Of a stretch of DNA of 64,000 nt, positions 26,318-34,671 are shown one piece after another. Within the stretch, counting starts at the first letter, position 1, and the number at the start of each line of letters is the position of its first letter. The DNA lies in contig NZ_NNRL01000163.1 of assembly GCF_002252505.1 (NCBI RefSeq), forward strand, positions 563,981 through 627,980. The letters are read 5' to 3'. The notes beneath the pieces were generated by a model, which ran no database searches, was not told the DNA's origin, and saw only the letters and a program-made list of their open reading frames with translations. This DNA is from Brucella grignonensis (lineage in GTDB: Bacteria; Pseudomonadota; Alphaproteobacteria; Rhizobiales; Rhizobiaceae). The position numbers and the translations under genes were made by a program.

Positions 26318-26422
26318 TTAGAGCGCATCCCGAAAAGTGTGAAACGGTTTTCGGACAAGATGCGCGTCAAAACAAACAGTTAGAGCGTGATCTGATTCAA
26401 TCAGATCGAACCACGCTCTAAA
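26318..26422. repeat. Palindromic intergenic repeat, copy 2 (complete)
   Basis: A 105-base composite of two inverted repeats. The first pairs GCGCATC/GATGCGC around 'CCGAAAAGTGTGAAACGG'. The second pairs AGAGCGTG...CACGCTCT around TGATCTGATTCAATCAGATC. Its close match at 44125 shows a dispersed element. It sits between the iclR start and the gcl promoter. Confidence 0.8.
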
Positions 26423-26476
26423 CTCACGAATTACCACTATCGCATCCATTGCTACTCGGAAAGGCATCGGCGGATT

Positions 26477-26558
26477 ATCTCCATTCCGTTGAAAATCTTT
26501 ATTTCCATATAATGGTATGCATTTCCATTTTTTGATATTAGCTTTTGTAAATGGAGAT
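26477..26558. promoter_or_regulatory. Candidate operator cluster upstream of gcl
   Basis: The 384-base gap 26300-26683 holds two repeats (26318-26422, 26567-26617) and, between them, four related half-sites: ATCTCCAT at 26477, ATTTCCAT at 26501 and 26521, and the inverted ATGGAGAT at 26551. The middle two are 20 bases apart, about two helical turns. This arrangement lies in the control region shared by the iclR and gcl genes and is a plausible binding site for the IclR protein. No binding data are implied. Confidence 0.45.
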
Positions 26559-26566
26559 TAATTCCA

Positions 26567-26617
26567 CAGAGCATTTCCAGCAAAAGTGCGTAAGTCGTTT
26601 GCGTCTGGAAATGCGTG
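26567..26617. repeat. Dispersed hairpin repeat upstream of gcl
   Basis: AGAGCATTTCCAG and CTGGAAATGC form a stem around 'AAAGTGCGTAAGTCG'. The AGAGCATTTCC arm recurs at 13097. It lies about 70 bases upstream of the gcl ATG and so would be in or near the leader. Confidence 0.6.
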
Positions 26618-26683
26618 AGAAAAAGAAACAAAGCGGTAATAGCCGTTCCACAGGAACGGACGCCGCTTGAGGAGGGAGCCGTC

Positions 26684-28468
26684 ATGGCCAGAATGCGTGC
26701 AGTCGATGCAGCCGTGCTTGTGCTGGAAAGAGAAGGGATCAATTGTGCTTTCGGTGTACCGGGCGCAGCGATCAATCCATTTTATTCGGCGATGAAAGCG
26801 CGCGGTTCGATCCGCCACATACTGGCGCGTCATGTCGAAGGTGCTTCGCATATGGCCGAGGGCTATACCCGCGCAAAGCATGGCAATCTTGGCGTCTGCA
26901 TCGGCACCTCCGGGCCCGCCGGAACGGATATGATCACGGGTCTCTATTCGGCTTCGGCTGACTCGATCCCGATCCTCTGCATCACGGGTCAGGCGCCACG
27001 TGCGCGTCTGGACAAGGAAGACTTTCAGGCGGTCGATATCGCCAAGATCGCAGCCCCTGTCACCAAGTGGGCGGTCACGGTTATGGAGCCGGCATTGGTG
27101 CCTTTTGTTTTCCAGAAGGCGTTTCACATCATGAAGTCGGGTCGTCCCGGCCCGGTTCTGATCGACCTGCCGATTGATGTCCAGCTTGCCGAAATCGAAT
27201 TCGACATTGACACTTACCAGCCGATGGAAGCCTACAAGCCTGCTGCCACGCGGGCACAGGCCGAAAAGGCGCTCGCCATGCTGAACGAGGCGGAACGTCC
27301 GCTGATCGTCGCTGGTGGTGGCATCATCAATGCCGATGCGTCCGATCTTTTGGTTGAGTTCGCCGAAATCACTGGCATTCCGGTCATCCCGACCCTGATG
27401 GGCTGGGGTGTCATTCCCGACGACCATCGCCTGATGGCAGGCATGTGCGGTCTGCAGACCTCGCACCGCTATGGCAATGCCAATTTGCTGGCCTCCGATG
27501 TCGTCATCGGCATCGGCAACCGGTGGGCAAACCGTCATACGGGTAATGTCGACACCTACAAGAAAGATCGCAAGTTCATCCATATCGACATTGAACCGAC
27601 GCAGATCGGTCGTGTCTTTGCACCGGACTTCGGTATCGTCTCCGACGCAGGCAAGGCGCTGAAGCTGCTGCTGGACGTTGCGACCGAATGGAAGTCTGCA
27701 GGCAAGCTGCGCGACTGGTCGGACTGGGCCAAGGAATGTGGCGAACGCAAGCGCACCATGCTGCGCAAGACACATTTCGACCAGACGCCGCTCAAGCCGC
27801 AGCGCGTTTATGAAGAGATGAACAAGGCATTCGGTCGCGATACCTGCTATGTCACGACCATCGGCCTCAGCCAGATTGCGGGCGCGCAGTTCCTGCATGT
27901 CTATCGCCCACGCAACTGGATCAATTGCGGTCAGGCCGGTCCGCTCGGCTGGACGCTGCCAGCAGCGCTCGGCGTGCGTGCTGCCGATCCTGACCGTCCG
28001 ATTGTTGCGCTTTCCGGCGACTATGATTTCCAGTTCATGATCGAGGAACTGGCGGTCGGCGCACAGCACAAGCTGCCCTACATTCATGTGGTCGTGAACA
28101 ATTCCTATCTCGGCCTCATCCGCCAGGCGCAGCGCGGCTTCAACATGGATTTCGAGGTGAGCCTCGCCTTCGACAACATCAATGCCAATGGCGACGCGGA
28201 AAAGGGCTATGGCGTCGATCACGTGGCTGTCGCCGAAGGCCTCGGCTGCAAGGCGATCCGCGTTCGCAGCCCCAACCAGTTTGCCGAAAGTTTTGAACAG
28301 GCAAAAGCGCTTATGGCGGAGCATCAGGTGCCGGTGGTTCTGGAATTCATTCTGGAACGCGTTACCAATATTTCCATGGGTGTCGACATCGATCAGGTTG
28401 TCGAATTCGAGGAACTGGCCGAACGTGGCGAAGATGCGCCGACCGCTATCGCAGCGCTTTTGGATTAA
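26684..28468 (+). CDS. gcl: Glyoxylate carboligase (tartronate-semialdehyde synthase)
   Basis: A 594-residue thiamine-diphosphate enzyme joining two glyoxylates into tartronate semialdehyde and CO2. The segment '[16 protein letters not shown]' has Val where other ThDP enzymes have the catalytic Glu, the known hallmark of Gcl. The ThDP/Mg motif '[12 protein letters not shown]' is near residue 445. I start at the ATG at 26684 after GGAGGGAG; an upstream in-frame ATG at 26615 lies inside a repeat. It heads gcl-hyi-glxR-glycerate kinase, which carries glyoxylate from purine breakdown to central metabolism. Confidence 0.96.
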   Translation: MARMRAVDAAVLVLEREGINCAFGVPGAAINPFYSAMKARGSIRHILARHVEGASHMAEGYTRAKHGNLGVCIGTSGPAGTDMITGLYSASADSIPILCITGQAPRARLDKEDFQAVDIAKIAAPVTKWAVTVMEPALVPFVFQKAFHIMKSGRPGPVLIDLPIDVQLAEIEFDIDTYQPMEAYKPAATRAQAEKALAMLNEAERPLIVAGGGIINADASDLLVEFAEITGIPVIPTLMGWGVIPDDHRLMAGMCGLQTSHRYGNANLLASDVVIGIGNRWANRHTGNVDTYKKDRKFIHIDIEPTQIGRVFAPDFGIVSDAGKALKLLLDVATEWKSAGKLRDWSDWAKECGERKRTMLRKTHFDQTPLKPQRVYEEMNKAFGRDTCYVTTIGLSQIAGAQFLHVYRPRNWINCGQAGPLGWTLPAALGVRAADPDRPIVALSGDYDFQFMIEELAVGAQHKLPYIHVVVNNSYLGLIRQAQRGFNMDFEVSLAFDNINANGDAEKGYGVDHVAVAEGLGCKAIRVRSPNQFAESFEQAKALMAEHQVPVVLEFILERVTNISMGVDIDQVVEFEELAERGEDAPTAIAALLD

Positions 28469-28525
28469 GAGCAATTCCCGGTTTTGTCCGCAATTGCGCA
28501 AATAGAGAATTATAAGGAGGCGAAA

Positions 28526-29320
28526 ATGCCGAGATTTGCAGCCAATCTCACAATGCTCTTCAATGAAGTGCCTTTCATGGACCGCTTCGCACTGGCCGCA
28601 AAGGCCGGTTTTACCGGGGTGGAATATCTCTTCCCTTACGAGTTCAACCGGCATGAGCTGAAGGCGGCGTTGACCAAGCATAATCTGGCGCAGGTCCTGC
28701 ACAATCTGCCTGCGGGCAATTGGGCTGGCGGCGAGCGTGGCATTGCGGTTCTGCCGGATCGCGTCGATGATTTCCGGCGCGGTGTGGCCGATGCCATCGA
28801 TTATGCCACGACGCTCAACTGTTCGCAGGTCAACTGCCTTTCCGGCATTGCCCCGCAAGGTGTCGATCCGGACGTTTTGCGCGCCACTTTTGTCAGCAAT
28901 CTGCGTCTGGCGGCAAAGGAACTGGGCAAGCATGGCATTCGCCTGCTGATCGAGCCGATCAACCACTATGACATTCCGGGCTTCTATCTCAACACGGTGG
29001 AGCAGGCGGTTTCGATCATCGACGAAGTGGGCAGCAACAACCTGTTCATCCAGTACGATCTCTACCATCAGCAGCGGACACGCGGCGAGCTGGTTGCAAC
29101 GTATGAACGTTACAAGCCGCTGATTGCCCATGTTCAGCTTGCCGATAATCCGGGCCGCAATGAGCCGGGCACCGGTGAGATCAACTATCCGAACGTGTTC
29201 GAAGCACTGAAAAACGCCGGATATAAGGGCTGGATCGGCTGCGAATACAAGCCGAAGACCACCACTGAAGAAGGCCTCGGCTGGTTCAAGAACCATGAAG
29301 CCGAACGGCTGACCGCATAA
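28526..29320 (+). CDS. hyi: Hydroxypyruvate isomerase
   Basis: A 264-residue TIM-barrel isomerase interconverting hydroxypyruvate and tartronate semialdehyde. It starts 'PRFAANLTMLFNEVPFMDRF', the family N-terminus, after AAGGAGG. Metal and catalytic Glu residues are in 'LLIEPINHYDIPGF' near residue 143 and 'GCEYKPKTTTEEGL' near residue 240. It is the second gene of the gcl operon. Its stop codon lies within a 19-base tandem duplication. Confidence 0.95.
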   Translation: MPRFAANLTMLFNEVPFMDRFALAAKAGFTGVEYLFPYEFNRHELKAALTKHNLAQVLHNLPAGNWAGGERGIAVLPDRVDDFRRGVADAIDYATTLNCSQVNCLSGIAPQGVDPDVLRATFVSNLRLAAKELGKHGIRLLIEPINHYDIPGFYLNTVEQAVSIIDEVGSNNLFIQYDLYHQQRTRGELVATYERYKPLIAHVQLADNPGRNEPGTGEINYPNVFEALKNAGYKGWIGCEYKPKTTTEEGLGWFKNHEAERLTA

Positions 29321-29340
29321 AGAACGGCTGACCGCATAAA
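29303..29340. repeat. Perfect 19-base tandem duplication at the hyi stop codon
   Basis: GAACGGCTGACCGCATAAA occurs twice, back to back. The first copy holds the last codons and TAA of hyi; the second lies in the spacer before glxR. Because the first copy ends the gene, the duplication does not alter the protein. Confidence 0.95.
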
Positions 29341-29361
29341 TTTGATTAGGGAGTAAGCGAC

Positions 29362-30246
29362 ATGGCCAAGATAGGCTTCATCGGACTGGGGATCATGGGT
29401 ACGCCGATGGCGCGTCATTTGCAGGATGCGGGACATCAGCTCTTCACCTCCCGGTTCAATCCTCCACCGCGCCAGGAGCTGATCGATAACGGTCTGCAAA
29501 TTCTGGAAACGCCGAAGGCTGTTGCCGAAGAGTGCGACACCATTATCCTCATGCTGCCGGACACGCCACAGGTGGCCGAAGTTATCTTCGGCGAGGGTGG
29601 CGCGATCGGTGGTCTTGGCAAAGGCAAGTTGCTCATCGACATGAGCTCGATTTCCCCCATCGAGACGAAAGAGTTTGCGAAGAAGGTCCGTGCGACAGGT
29701 GGCGAATATGTCGATGCACCGGTTTCGGGCGGTGAGGTCGGCGCGAAGAATGCCAGCCTCTCCATCATGGCTGGCGGCTCGCAGGAATCGTTCGACCGCG
29801 CTCTGCCACTCCTGAAACTCATGGGCAAGAACATCACGCTCGTCGGCGATTGCGGCGATGGCCAGACAACCAAGGTTGCAAACCAGATCATCGTCGCACT
29901 CAACATCGAGGCTGTTGCCGAAGCGCTGGTTTTCGCTTCCAAGGCAGGCGCAGACCCGGCAAAGGTGCGCGAAGCCCTGATGGGTGGCTTTGCATCGTCC
30001 CGCATTCTCGAAGTGCATGGCGAACGCATGATCAAGCGTACTTTCGATCCGGGCTTCCGCATTTCGCTGCACCAGAAGGACTTGAACCTTGCGCTGCAAG
30101 GCGCAAAGGCGCTCGGTGTTTCGCTGCCGAACACTGCCGCGGCACAGGAACTGTTCAATTCCTGCGCGGCGCATGGCGATGATGGTCTCGACCATTCGGG
30201 TCTGGTGCGTGCTCTGGAACGGATGGCGAACCACGACGTCGCCTGA
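29362..30246 (+). CDS. glxR: Tartronate semialdehyde reductase
   Basis: A 294-residue beta-hydroxyacid dehydrogenase reducing tartronate semialdehyde to D-glycerate with NADH. The Rossmann start is 'KIGFIGLGIMGTPMARHL', the substrate loop is 'DAPVSGGEVGAKNASLSIM' near residue 122, and the catalytic Lys is in 'GDGQTTKVANQII' near residue 171. AGGGAG precedes the ATG. It lies third in the gcl operon. Confidence 0.95.
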   Translation: MAKIGFIGLGIMGTPMARHLQDAGHQLFTSRFNPPPRQELIDNGLQILETPKAVAEECDTIILMLPDTPQVAEVIFGEGGAIGGLGKGKLLIDMSSISPIETKEFAKKVRATGGEYVDAPVSGGEVGAKNASLSIMAGGSQESFDRALPLLKLMGKNITLVGDCGDGQTTKVANQIIVALNIEAVAEALVFASKAGADPAKVREALMGGFASSRILEVHGERMIKRTFDPGFRISLHQKDLNLALQGAKALGVSLPNTAAAQELFNSCAAHGDDGLDHSGLVRALERMANHDVA

Positions 30247-30487
30247 CACTACAGCTGCATTCCTCGTGATGCCGGACTGCAAAGAGCAATTTTTTGCGCT
30301 CCGTTGCTCGAAAATCACTCTTTTCGCCACGGCCTGACGAGTTTGCAACTGTGGTGCTAAAACAGACCTGACTTCTCTGGAGGGAGAGGGGTGGAGCTGG
30401 CTGCTTGGAGGAAGTGGCCGGCTCCATTGATTTTATACGTGTAGCGCGGAATAGTGCCGTCAAACGATAATCAAGACCGGGAAACTC

Positions 30488-31783
30488 ATGACCACGATTG
30501 CCGATCCGAAGAAATTTCTGACCAACCTTTTCGATGCCGCTGTTGCGGCTGCCGATCCTGAACTGGTGATCCGTGCCAATCTTCCGGCCAAGCCGAAGGG
30601 GCGCACGATTGTTATCGGTGCGGGTAAGGGCTCGGCGCAGATGGCGGCGGCTTTCGAGCGTGCCTGGGCTGAGCGGCATGAGGGCGAGGACGCGCCAATC
30701 GAGGGTATTGTGGTCACGCGCTATGGTTATGGCGTGCCCTGCGAGCGTATCGAAATCATCGAAGCGGCGCATCCGGTTCCCGATGCTGCGGGACTTCAAG
30801 CCTCGAAGCGACTGTTCGATGCGGTGTCCAACCTCACCGAAGATGACCTCGTGGTGGCGCTTGTTTCCGGTGGTGGGTCTGCCTTGTTGCCCTCGCCGCC
30901 GGACGGGTTGACGCTTGAGGACGAAATCGCCGTCAACAAAATCCTGCTTGCGTCCGGTGCGCCGATTTCGGCGATGAATGCGGTCCGCAAACATCTGTCG
31001 ACGATCAAGGGTGGCAGGCTCGCCGCAGCGGCACATCCGGCAAAGGTCTTTTCGCTCGTTGTCTCGGATATTCCGGGCGATAATCCGGCCTTCGTGGCTT
31101 CCGGCCCAACTGTGCCGGACGAGACAAACCGCGATGAGGCTTTGAAGATCATCGAACGCTATAGACTGGAACTGCCCGATGCTGTGCTTGCGCACATCAA
31201 GAGCGAGAAGGCTCACGCGCCAAAGCCGGATGACAAGGTTTTTGCGAAGAACGAAGTACGCGTCATTGCTTCCGCTGCCGTTTCGCTGGAAGCGGCAGTG
31301 AAAGAAGCCGCGCGTCATGGCGTCGAAGCGGTGATCCTCTCCGATGCGATGGAAGGCGAGGCGCGGGAAGTGGCGCATGTTCATGCGGCGATTGCCCGCG
31401 AGGTGGCCGACCGTGACCGCCCGTTCAGGAAGCCAGTGGTCATTCTGTCAGGCGGTGAGACGACCGTCACCATTCGCGGCAAGGGCGGCAAGGGTGGACG
31501 CAACAGCGAGTTCCTGCTGTCTTTTGCCCTCGATATTGATGGTTATGACAATATCCATGCGCTGGCCGCCGACACGGATGGCATTGACGGATCGGAGGAC
31601 AATGCAGGAGCCTTTGCCGATGGCTCCACTGTTTTGCGTCTGCAGAAAGCGGGCGAGGATGGCGCGGCGCGGCTCAACGCCAATGATGCATGGACAGCAT
31701 TCGATGCCATCGGCGATCTGTTCGTACCGGGGCCAACCGGCACGAATGTCAATGATCTCAGAGCTATTTTGATAGTGGCTTAG
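30488..31783 (+). CDS. Glycerate 2-kinase (MOFRL family)
   Basis: A 431-residue kinase of the GckA/TtuD type, phosphorylating D-glycerate to 2-phosphoglycerate. The N-terminal domain has 'GRTIVIGAGKGSAQMAAAFE' and 'LVSGGGSALLPSPP'. The C-terminal MOFRL domain has 'ILSGGETTVTIRGKGGKGG' and 'ADTDGIDGSEDNAGAF'. It follows glxR by 241 bases, a gap with only a weak hairpin at 30284-30309, so it may have its own promoter. Its last 20 bases overlap the convergent ccoS gene. It completes the route from glyoxylate to glycolysis. Confidence 0.92.
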   Translation: MTTIADPKKFLTNLFDAAVAAADPELVIRANLPAKPKGRTIVIGAGKGSAQMAAAFERAWAERHEGEDAPIEGIVVTRYGYGVPCERIEIIEAAHPVPDAAGLQASKRLFDAVSNLTEDDLVVALVSGGGSALLPSPPDGLTLEDEIAVNKILLASGAPISAMNAVRKHLSTIKGGRLAAAAHPAKVFSLVVSDIPGDNPAFVASGPTVPDETNRDEALKIIERYRLELPDAVLAHIKSEKAHAPKPDDKVFAKNEVRVIASAAVSLEAAVKEAARHGVEAVILSDAMEGEAREVAHVHAAIAREVADRDRPFRKPVVILSGGETTVTIRGKGGKGGRNSEFLLSFALDIDGYDNIHALAADTDGIDGSEDNAGAFADGSTVLRLQKAGEDGAARLNANDAWTAFDAIGDLFVPGPTGTNVNDLRAILIVA

Positions 31784-31922
31784 ACTCGTCGTCCAACAGG
31801 ATGCGACTGGCCGCCCCATCCAGATCGTCATACTGGCCGTTCTTCAACGACCAGAGAAAGGCGACAAGGCCAAGCAGGCCCAGAAACAGCGCGATGGGAA
31901 TGAGAAAGAGAAGTCCGCTCAT
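31764..31922 (-). CDS. ccoS: cbb3 oxidase maturation protein CcoS
   Basis: A 52-residue protein found by reading on from the ccoI stop. It starts 'MSGLLFLIPIALFLGLLGLV', one membrane helix, then 'WSLKNGQYDDLDGAA', the hallmark of CcoS/FixS. It is needed for assembly of active cbb3 oxidase, together with the copper pump. The ATG overlaps the ccoI stop as ATGA. The 3' end overlaps the convergent glycerate kinase gene by 20 bases. Confidence 0.93.
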   Translation of the reverse strand: MSGLLFLIPIALFLGLLGLVAFLWSLKNGQYDDLDGAASRILLDDESKPLSK

Positions 31923-34177
31923 TTGTGCGCTTCCTTGATGATAGCAACAGGCGCGATGGTCTTCTGCGTCTGTTGCTTTTGTTTTCCGGCCCGCAACCGC
32001 AATGCGTTGCTGACGACCACGATGGACGACAGCGACATCGAAAGTGCAGCCACCAGCGGGGTGACGTAGCCGAAAATCGCAATCGGCACGGCTATAATAT
32101 TATAACCGATGGAAAGCGCAAAATTCTGGCTGATCAACCGGCCCGCTTCCTTCGAGACGGCAAAGGCAAGCGGTACTGCCGACAGGCTTTCACGCAGGAA
32201 GACGAAATCCGCTGCATTGCGGCCAATGTCGGCTGCCGTCGCCGGGGCCATGGAAACATGGGCGGCGACAAGGGCCGGAGCATCGTTCAATCCGTCGCCG
32301 ACCATTAAAACCTTGCTGCCTTCGCTCGACAGCTTCTGCACCAGCTCCGACTTATCGGCGGGCAGCACTTCGGCTTTAAAATTATCGACGCCGAGATAGC
32401 CCGCAAGCTTTTGCACGGCGGGCAGCCTGTCGCCCGAAATGATACCAAGCTTCAGGCCGTTGCGCTTCAGTGTGGCGATGGCTCCGGCAGCGTCTTCGCG
32501 CGGCTGATCTTCAAAGCGGAAGGTTTCAACCAGCTTGCCATCAATGGAAAGACAGGTTTCGGGGCCATCTGCATGAGGCATGGCAGCGGTACCATCCGCC
32601 CAGTCCCGCTTGCCAAGCCGATAGATGGAGCCATTCAGTTCCGCTTCGATGCCTGCGCCCGGCACTTCCTCGATACGGGTAAAGGCAGTCATCGGTTTTG
32701 CGCCCGAAAACAACGCAAGCGCGCGCGACAAAGGATGGCGCGAATAAAGCGACAGCTCCGCAGCGATCTCCAGATTGTGGGGATCAATCGCATCGGCATT
32801 AATCAGTCTCGGCTGACCGAGGGTCAATGTGCCGGTCTTGTCGAAAATGGCAGTGTCGATCTCGGCCATCCGTTCCATGGCGGAGCCGTCCTTGATCATG
32901 ATGCCGTTTTCAAACAGGCGACGAGCTGCAACCACCTGCACAATCGGCACTGCAAGGGCGAGCGCGCAAGGGCAGGTAATGATGAGGGTACAGATCGCGA
33001 TATAGATCGAGCGATACCAGTCGCCGCCGGTATAGATCATCCAGCCGACAAATGCCGCAAAGGCAATGGTATGGACCATCGGCACGTAGAGTTCGGAAGC
33101 GCGGTCGGCAAGACGACGGTAATAGGCACGCCCGCCTTCGGCGATATCCATCAGCCGCACCATTTCGGCGAGGAAGGAATCCTTGGCTTCCGCCGTCGCG
33201 CGGATGATAAGCGGCGTGGAAAGATTAAGTGTGCCTGCGCGGATATCCGAGCCGGGGCCGACCGGGACCGCATCGCTTTCACCCGATGCAATGGCGCAAT
33301 CGAGTTCTGAGCGGCCTTCTTCCACTTTGGCATCGACAGGTACGCGCTCACCAGCGGCAAGGATGATGCGCATTCCGGGGCGGATTTCGTTGACCGGCAG
33401 GTAATTGCGTTCGTCATTCTCGCCGATCACCACAGCACCGCGGCTGCCGAGCTGCGCCAGACCGCGCACGGCAGAGCGTGCACGGGCACGCATCATGTAG
33501 TCGAGCGTGCGGCCGATCAGCAGGAAGAACAGCAAGGTCACCGATGCATCGAAATAAGCGTGCTGGCCATGGTTCATCGTCTCATAAACACTCATGCCGA
33601 AGGCAAGCGTGATTGCGAGTGCAATCGGCACATCCATGTTCACGCGTCGTGTGCGCAACGCATTCCAGGCGGAAACATAGAAAATGCGACCTGAATAAAT
33701 CAGCGTCGGCAGGGCGATGAGGCCGGAAATCCAGTGAAACATGTCGCGTGTCGCGGCATCCGCACCCGACCAGACCGCGACAGACAGAAGCATGACATTG
33801 CTCGAAGCAAAGGCCGCGACGCCAAGCGCAATCAAAAGCCGCGTGAAGGTGGGGTCCTTGTCCTGCGCCATATCGAAGATATGCGCTTCATAACCAAGCC
33901 TGCGCAGCGGATCGACCACATCTGGCGGCGTCTCGCCATCTTTCCAGCGTAAGGTCACGCGGCGCGCCGTCAGGTTGACGCGGACATAGGCAACGCCCGC
34001 GATCTTGCCGAGCGTCTCCTCGATATTCTTGATGCACAGGCCGCAATGAACACCGGGAACCGACAGGTCGAGCTGGCGAAAGCCGTCTCCAAGCGCACGG
34101 CTTGCGACCTGCATTTCATCTACAGAGACGGCCTGAACGACGGTCGCTATCTGTGCATTCTCGACGCAGCAGCTCAT
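31919..34177 (-). CDS. ccoI: Copper-translocating P-type ATPase CcoI/FixI
   Basis: A 752-residue P1B-type ATPase that exports copper for cbb3 oxidase assembly. The N-terminal metal domain has 'GVHCGLCIKNIEETLGKI', preceded by 'SCC' at the start. The ion-path motif 'CPCALALAVPIVQ' is near residue 400, the phosphorylated Asp is in 'DKTGTLTLGQP', and the hinge is 'GDGLNDAPAL'. It overlaps ccoH by four bases and ccoS by four bases, consistent with translational coupling in ccoGHIS. Confidence 0.95.
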   Translation of the reverse strand: MSCCVENAQIATVVQAVSVDEMQVASRALGDGFRQLDLSVPGVHCGLCIKNIEETLGKIAGVAYVRVNLTARRVTLRWKDGETPPDVVDPLRRLGYEAHIFDMAQDKDPTFTRLLIALGVAAFASSNVMLLSVAVWSGADAATRDMFHWISGLIALPTLIYSGRIFYVSAWNALRTRRVNMDVPIALAITLAFGMSVYETMNHGQHAYFDASVTLLFFLLIGRTLDYMMRARARSAVRGLAQLGSRGAVVIGENDERNYLPVNEIRPGMRIILAAGERVPVDAKVEEGRSELDCAIASGESDAVPVGPGSDIRAGTLNLSTPLIIRATAEAKDSFLAEMVRLMDIAEGGRAYYRRLADRASELYVPMVHTIAFAAFVGWMIYTGGDWYRSIYIAICTLIITCPCALALAVPIVQVVAARRLFENGIMIKDGSAMERMAEIDTAIFDKTGTLTLGQPRLINADAIDPHNLEIAAELSLYSRHPLSRALALFSGAKPMTAFTRIEEVPGAGIEAELNGSIYRLGKRDWADGTAAMPHADGPETCLSIDGKLVETFRFEDQPREDAAGAIATLKRNGLKLGIISGDRLPAVQKLAGYLGVDNFKAEVLPADKSELVQKLSSEGSKVLMVGDGLNDAPALVAAHVSMAPATAADIGRNAADFVFLRESLSAVPLAFAVSKEAGRLISQNFALSIGYNIIAVPIAIFGYVTPLVAALSMSLSSIVVVSNALRLRAGKQKQQTQKTIAPVAIIKEAHK

Positions 34178-34671
34178 AGTATCCTCCCGTCCTTCACAAG
34201 AACGCGGACGATATGGCGATAAGGGTCTTCAAGACCGGCATCGGCATTCACTTCCATGATCCACGCGCCTTCGCCCAGTTCCAGCGGAGCGGTCAGCATG
34301 CCGGGCTCGCGGACTGTCAGCGTGACCTTGGTGTCGTGTACATCGCCGACCGGGCGCTTGAACTCAACCGTGCCACCGGTCAGGCCAACAGCCTTGCCAT
34401 CTCGATCGGTGAGACGCCACGTAAATACGCCCTCAGCAAAGAACGGCTTTGATTGCCATTGCAGCGCGGCCTGCTCCTTGCCGGTCTGTGCCTTGTCGTT
34501 GAATTCCTGACTGGCGACATAGGTGTTCTTCACCACCAGCCCGCTCCAGCTATGGATGGCATTATAGGCCATGGTCAGATTGACGGCGATAATGACACCG
34601 AAGAAAGCGAGCATGATGCCCAGCATATGCCAGCCGGTAAACGTGCCTGAGGGTTTCGACTTGATCGACAT
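34174..34671 (-). CDS. ccoH: cbb3 oxidase assembly protein CcoH/FixH
   Basis: A 165-residue membrane-anchored protein with one N-terminal helix ('GWHMLGIMLAFFGVIIAVN', residues 13-32) and a periplasmic FixH domain with 'NTYVASQEFND' and later beta strands. CcoH is a structural assembly factor binding CcoP and the oxidase core. It shares one base with ccoG and four with ccoI. Confidence 0.92.
   Translation of the reverse strand: MSIKSKPSGTFTGWHMLGIMLAFFGVIIAVNLTMAYNAIHSWSGLVVKNTYVASQEFNDKAQTGKEQAALQWQSKPFFAEGVFTWRLTDRDGKAVGLTGGTVEFKRPVGDVHDTKVTLTVREPGMLTAPLELGEGAWIMEVNADAGLEDPYRHIVRVLVKDGRIL

Noticed and set aside
26558-29296. A very long minus-strand open frame opposite gcl and hyi
   Set aside because: It is antisense to two well-supported enzymes with clear motifs. 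Its composition (Arg, His, Asp rich with no domains) is what the codon bias of the real genes produces on the other strand.
29185-31384. Long minus-strand frames opposite glxR and the glycerate kinase gene
   Set aside because: Both are shadows of real genes; no ribosome site or domain supports them.
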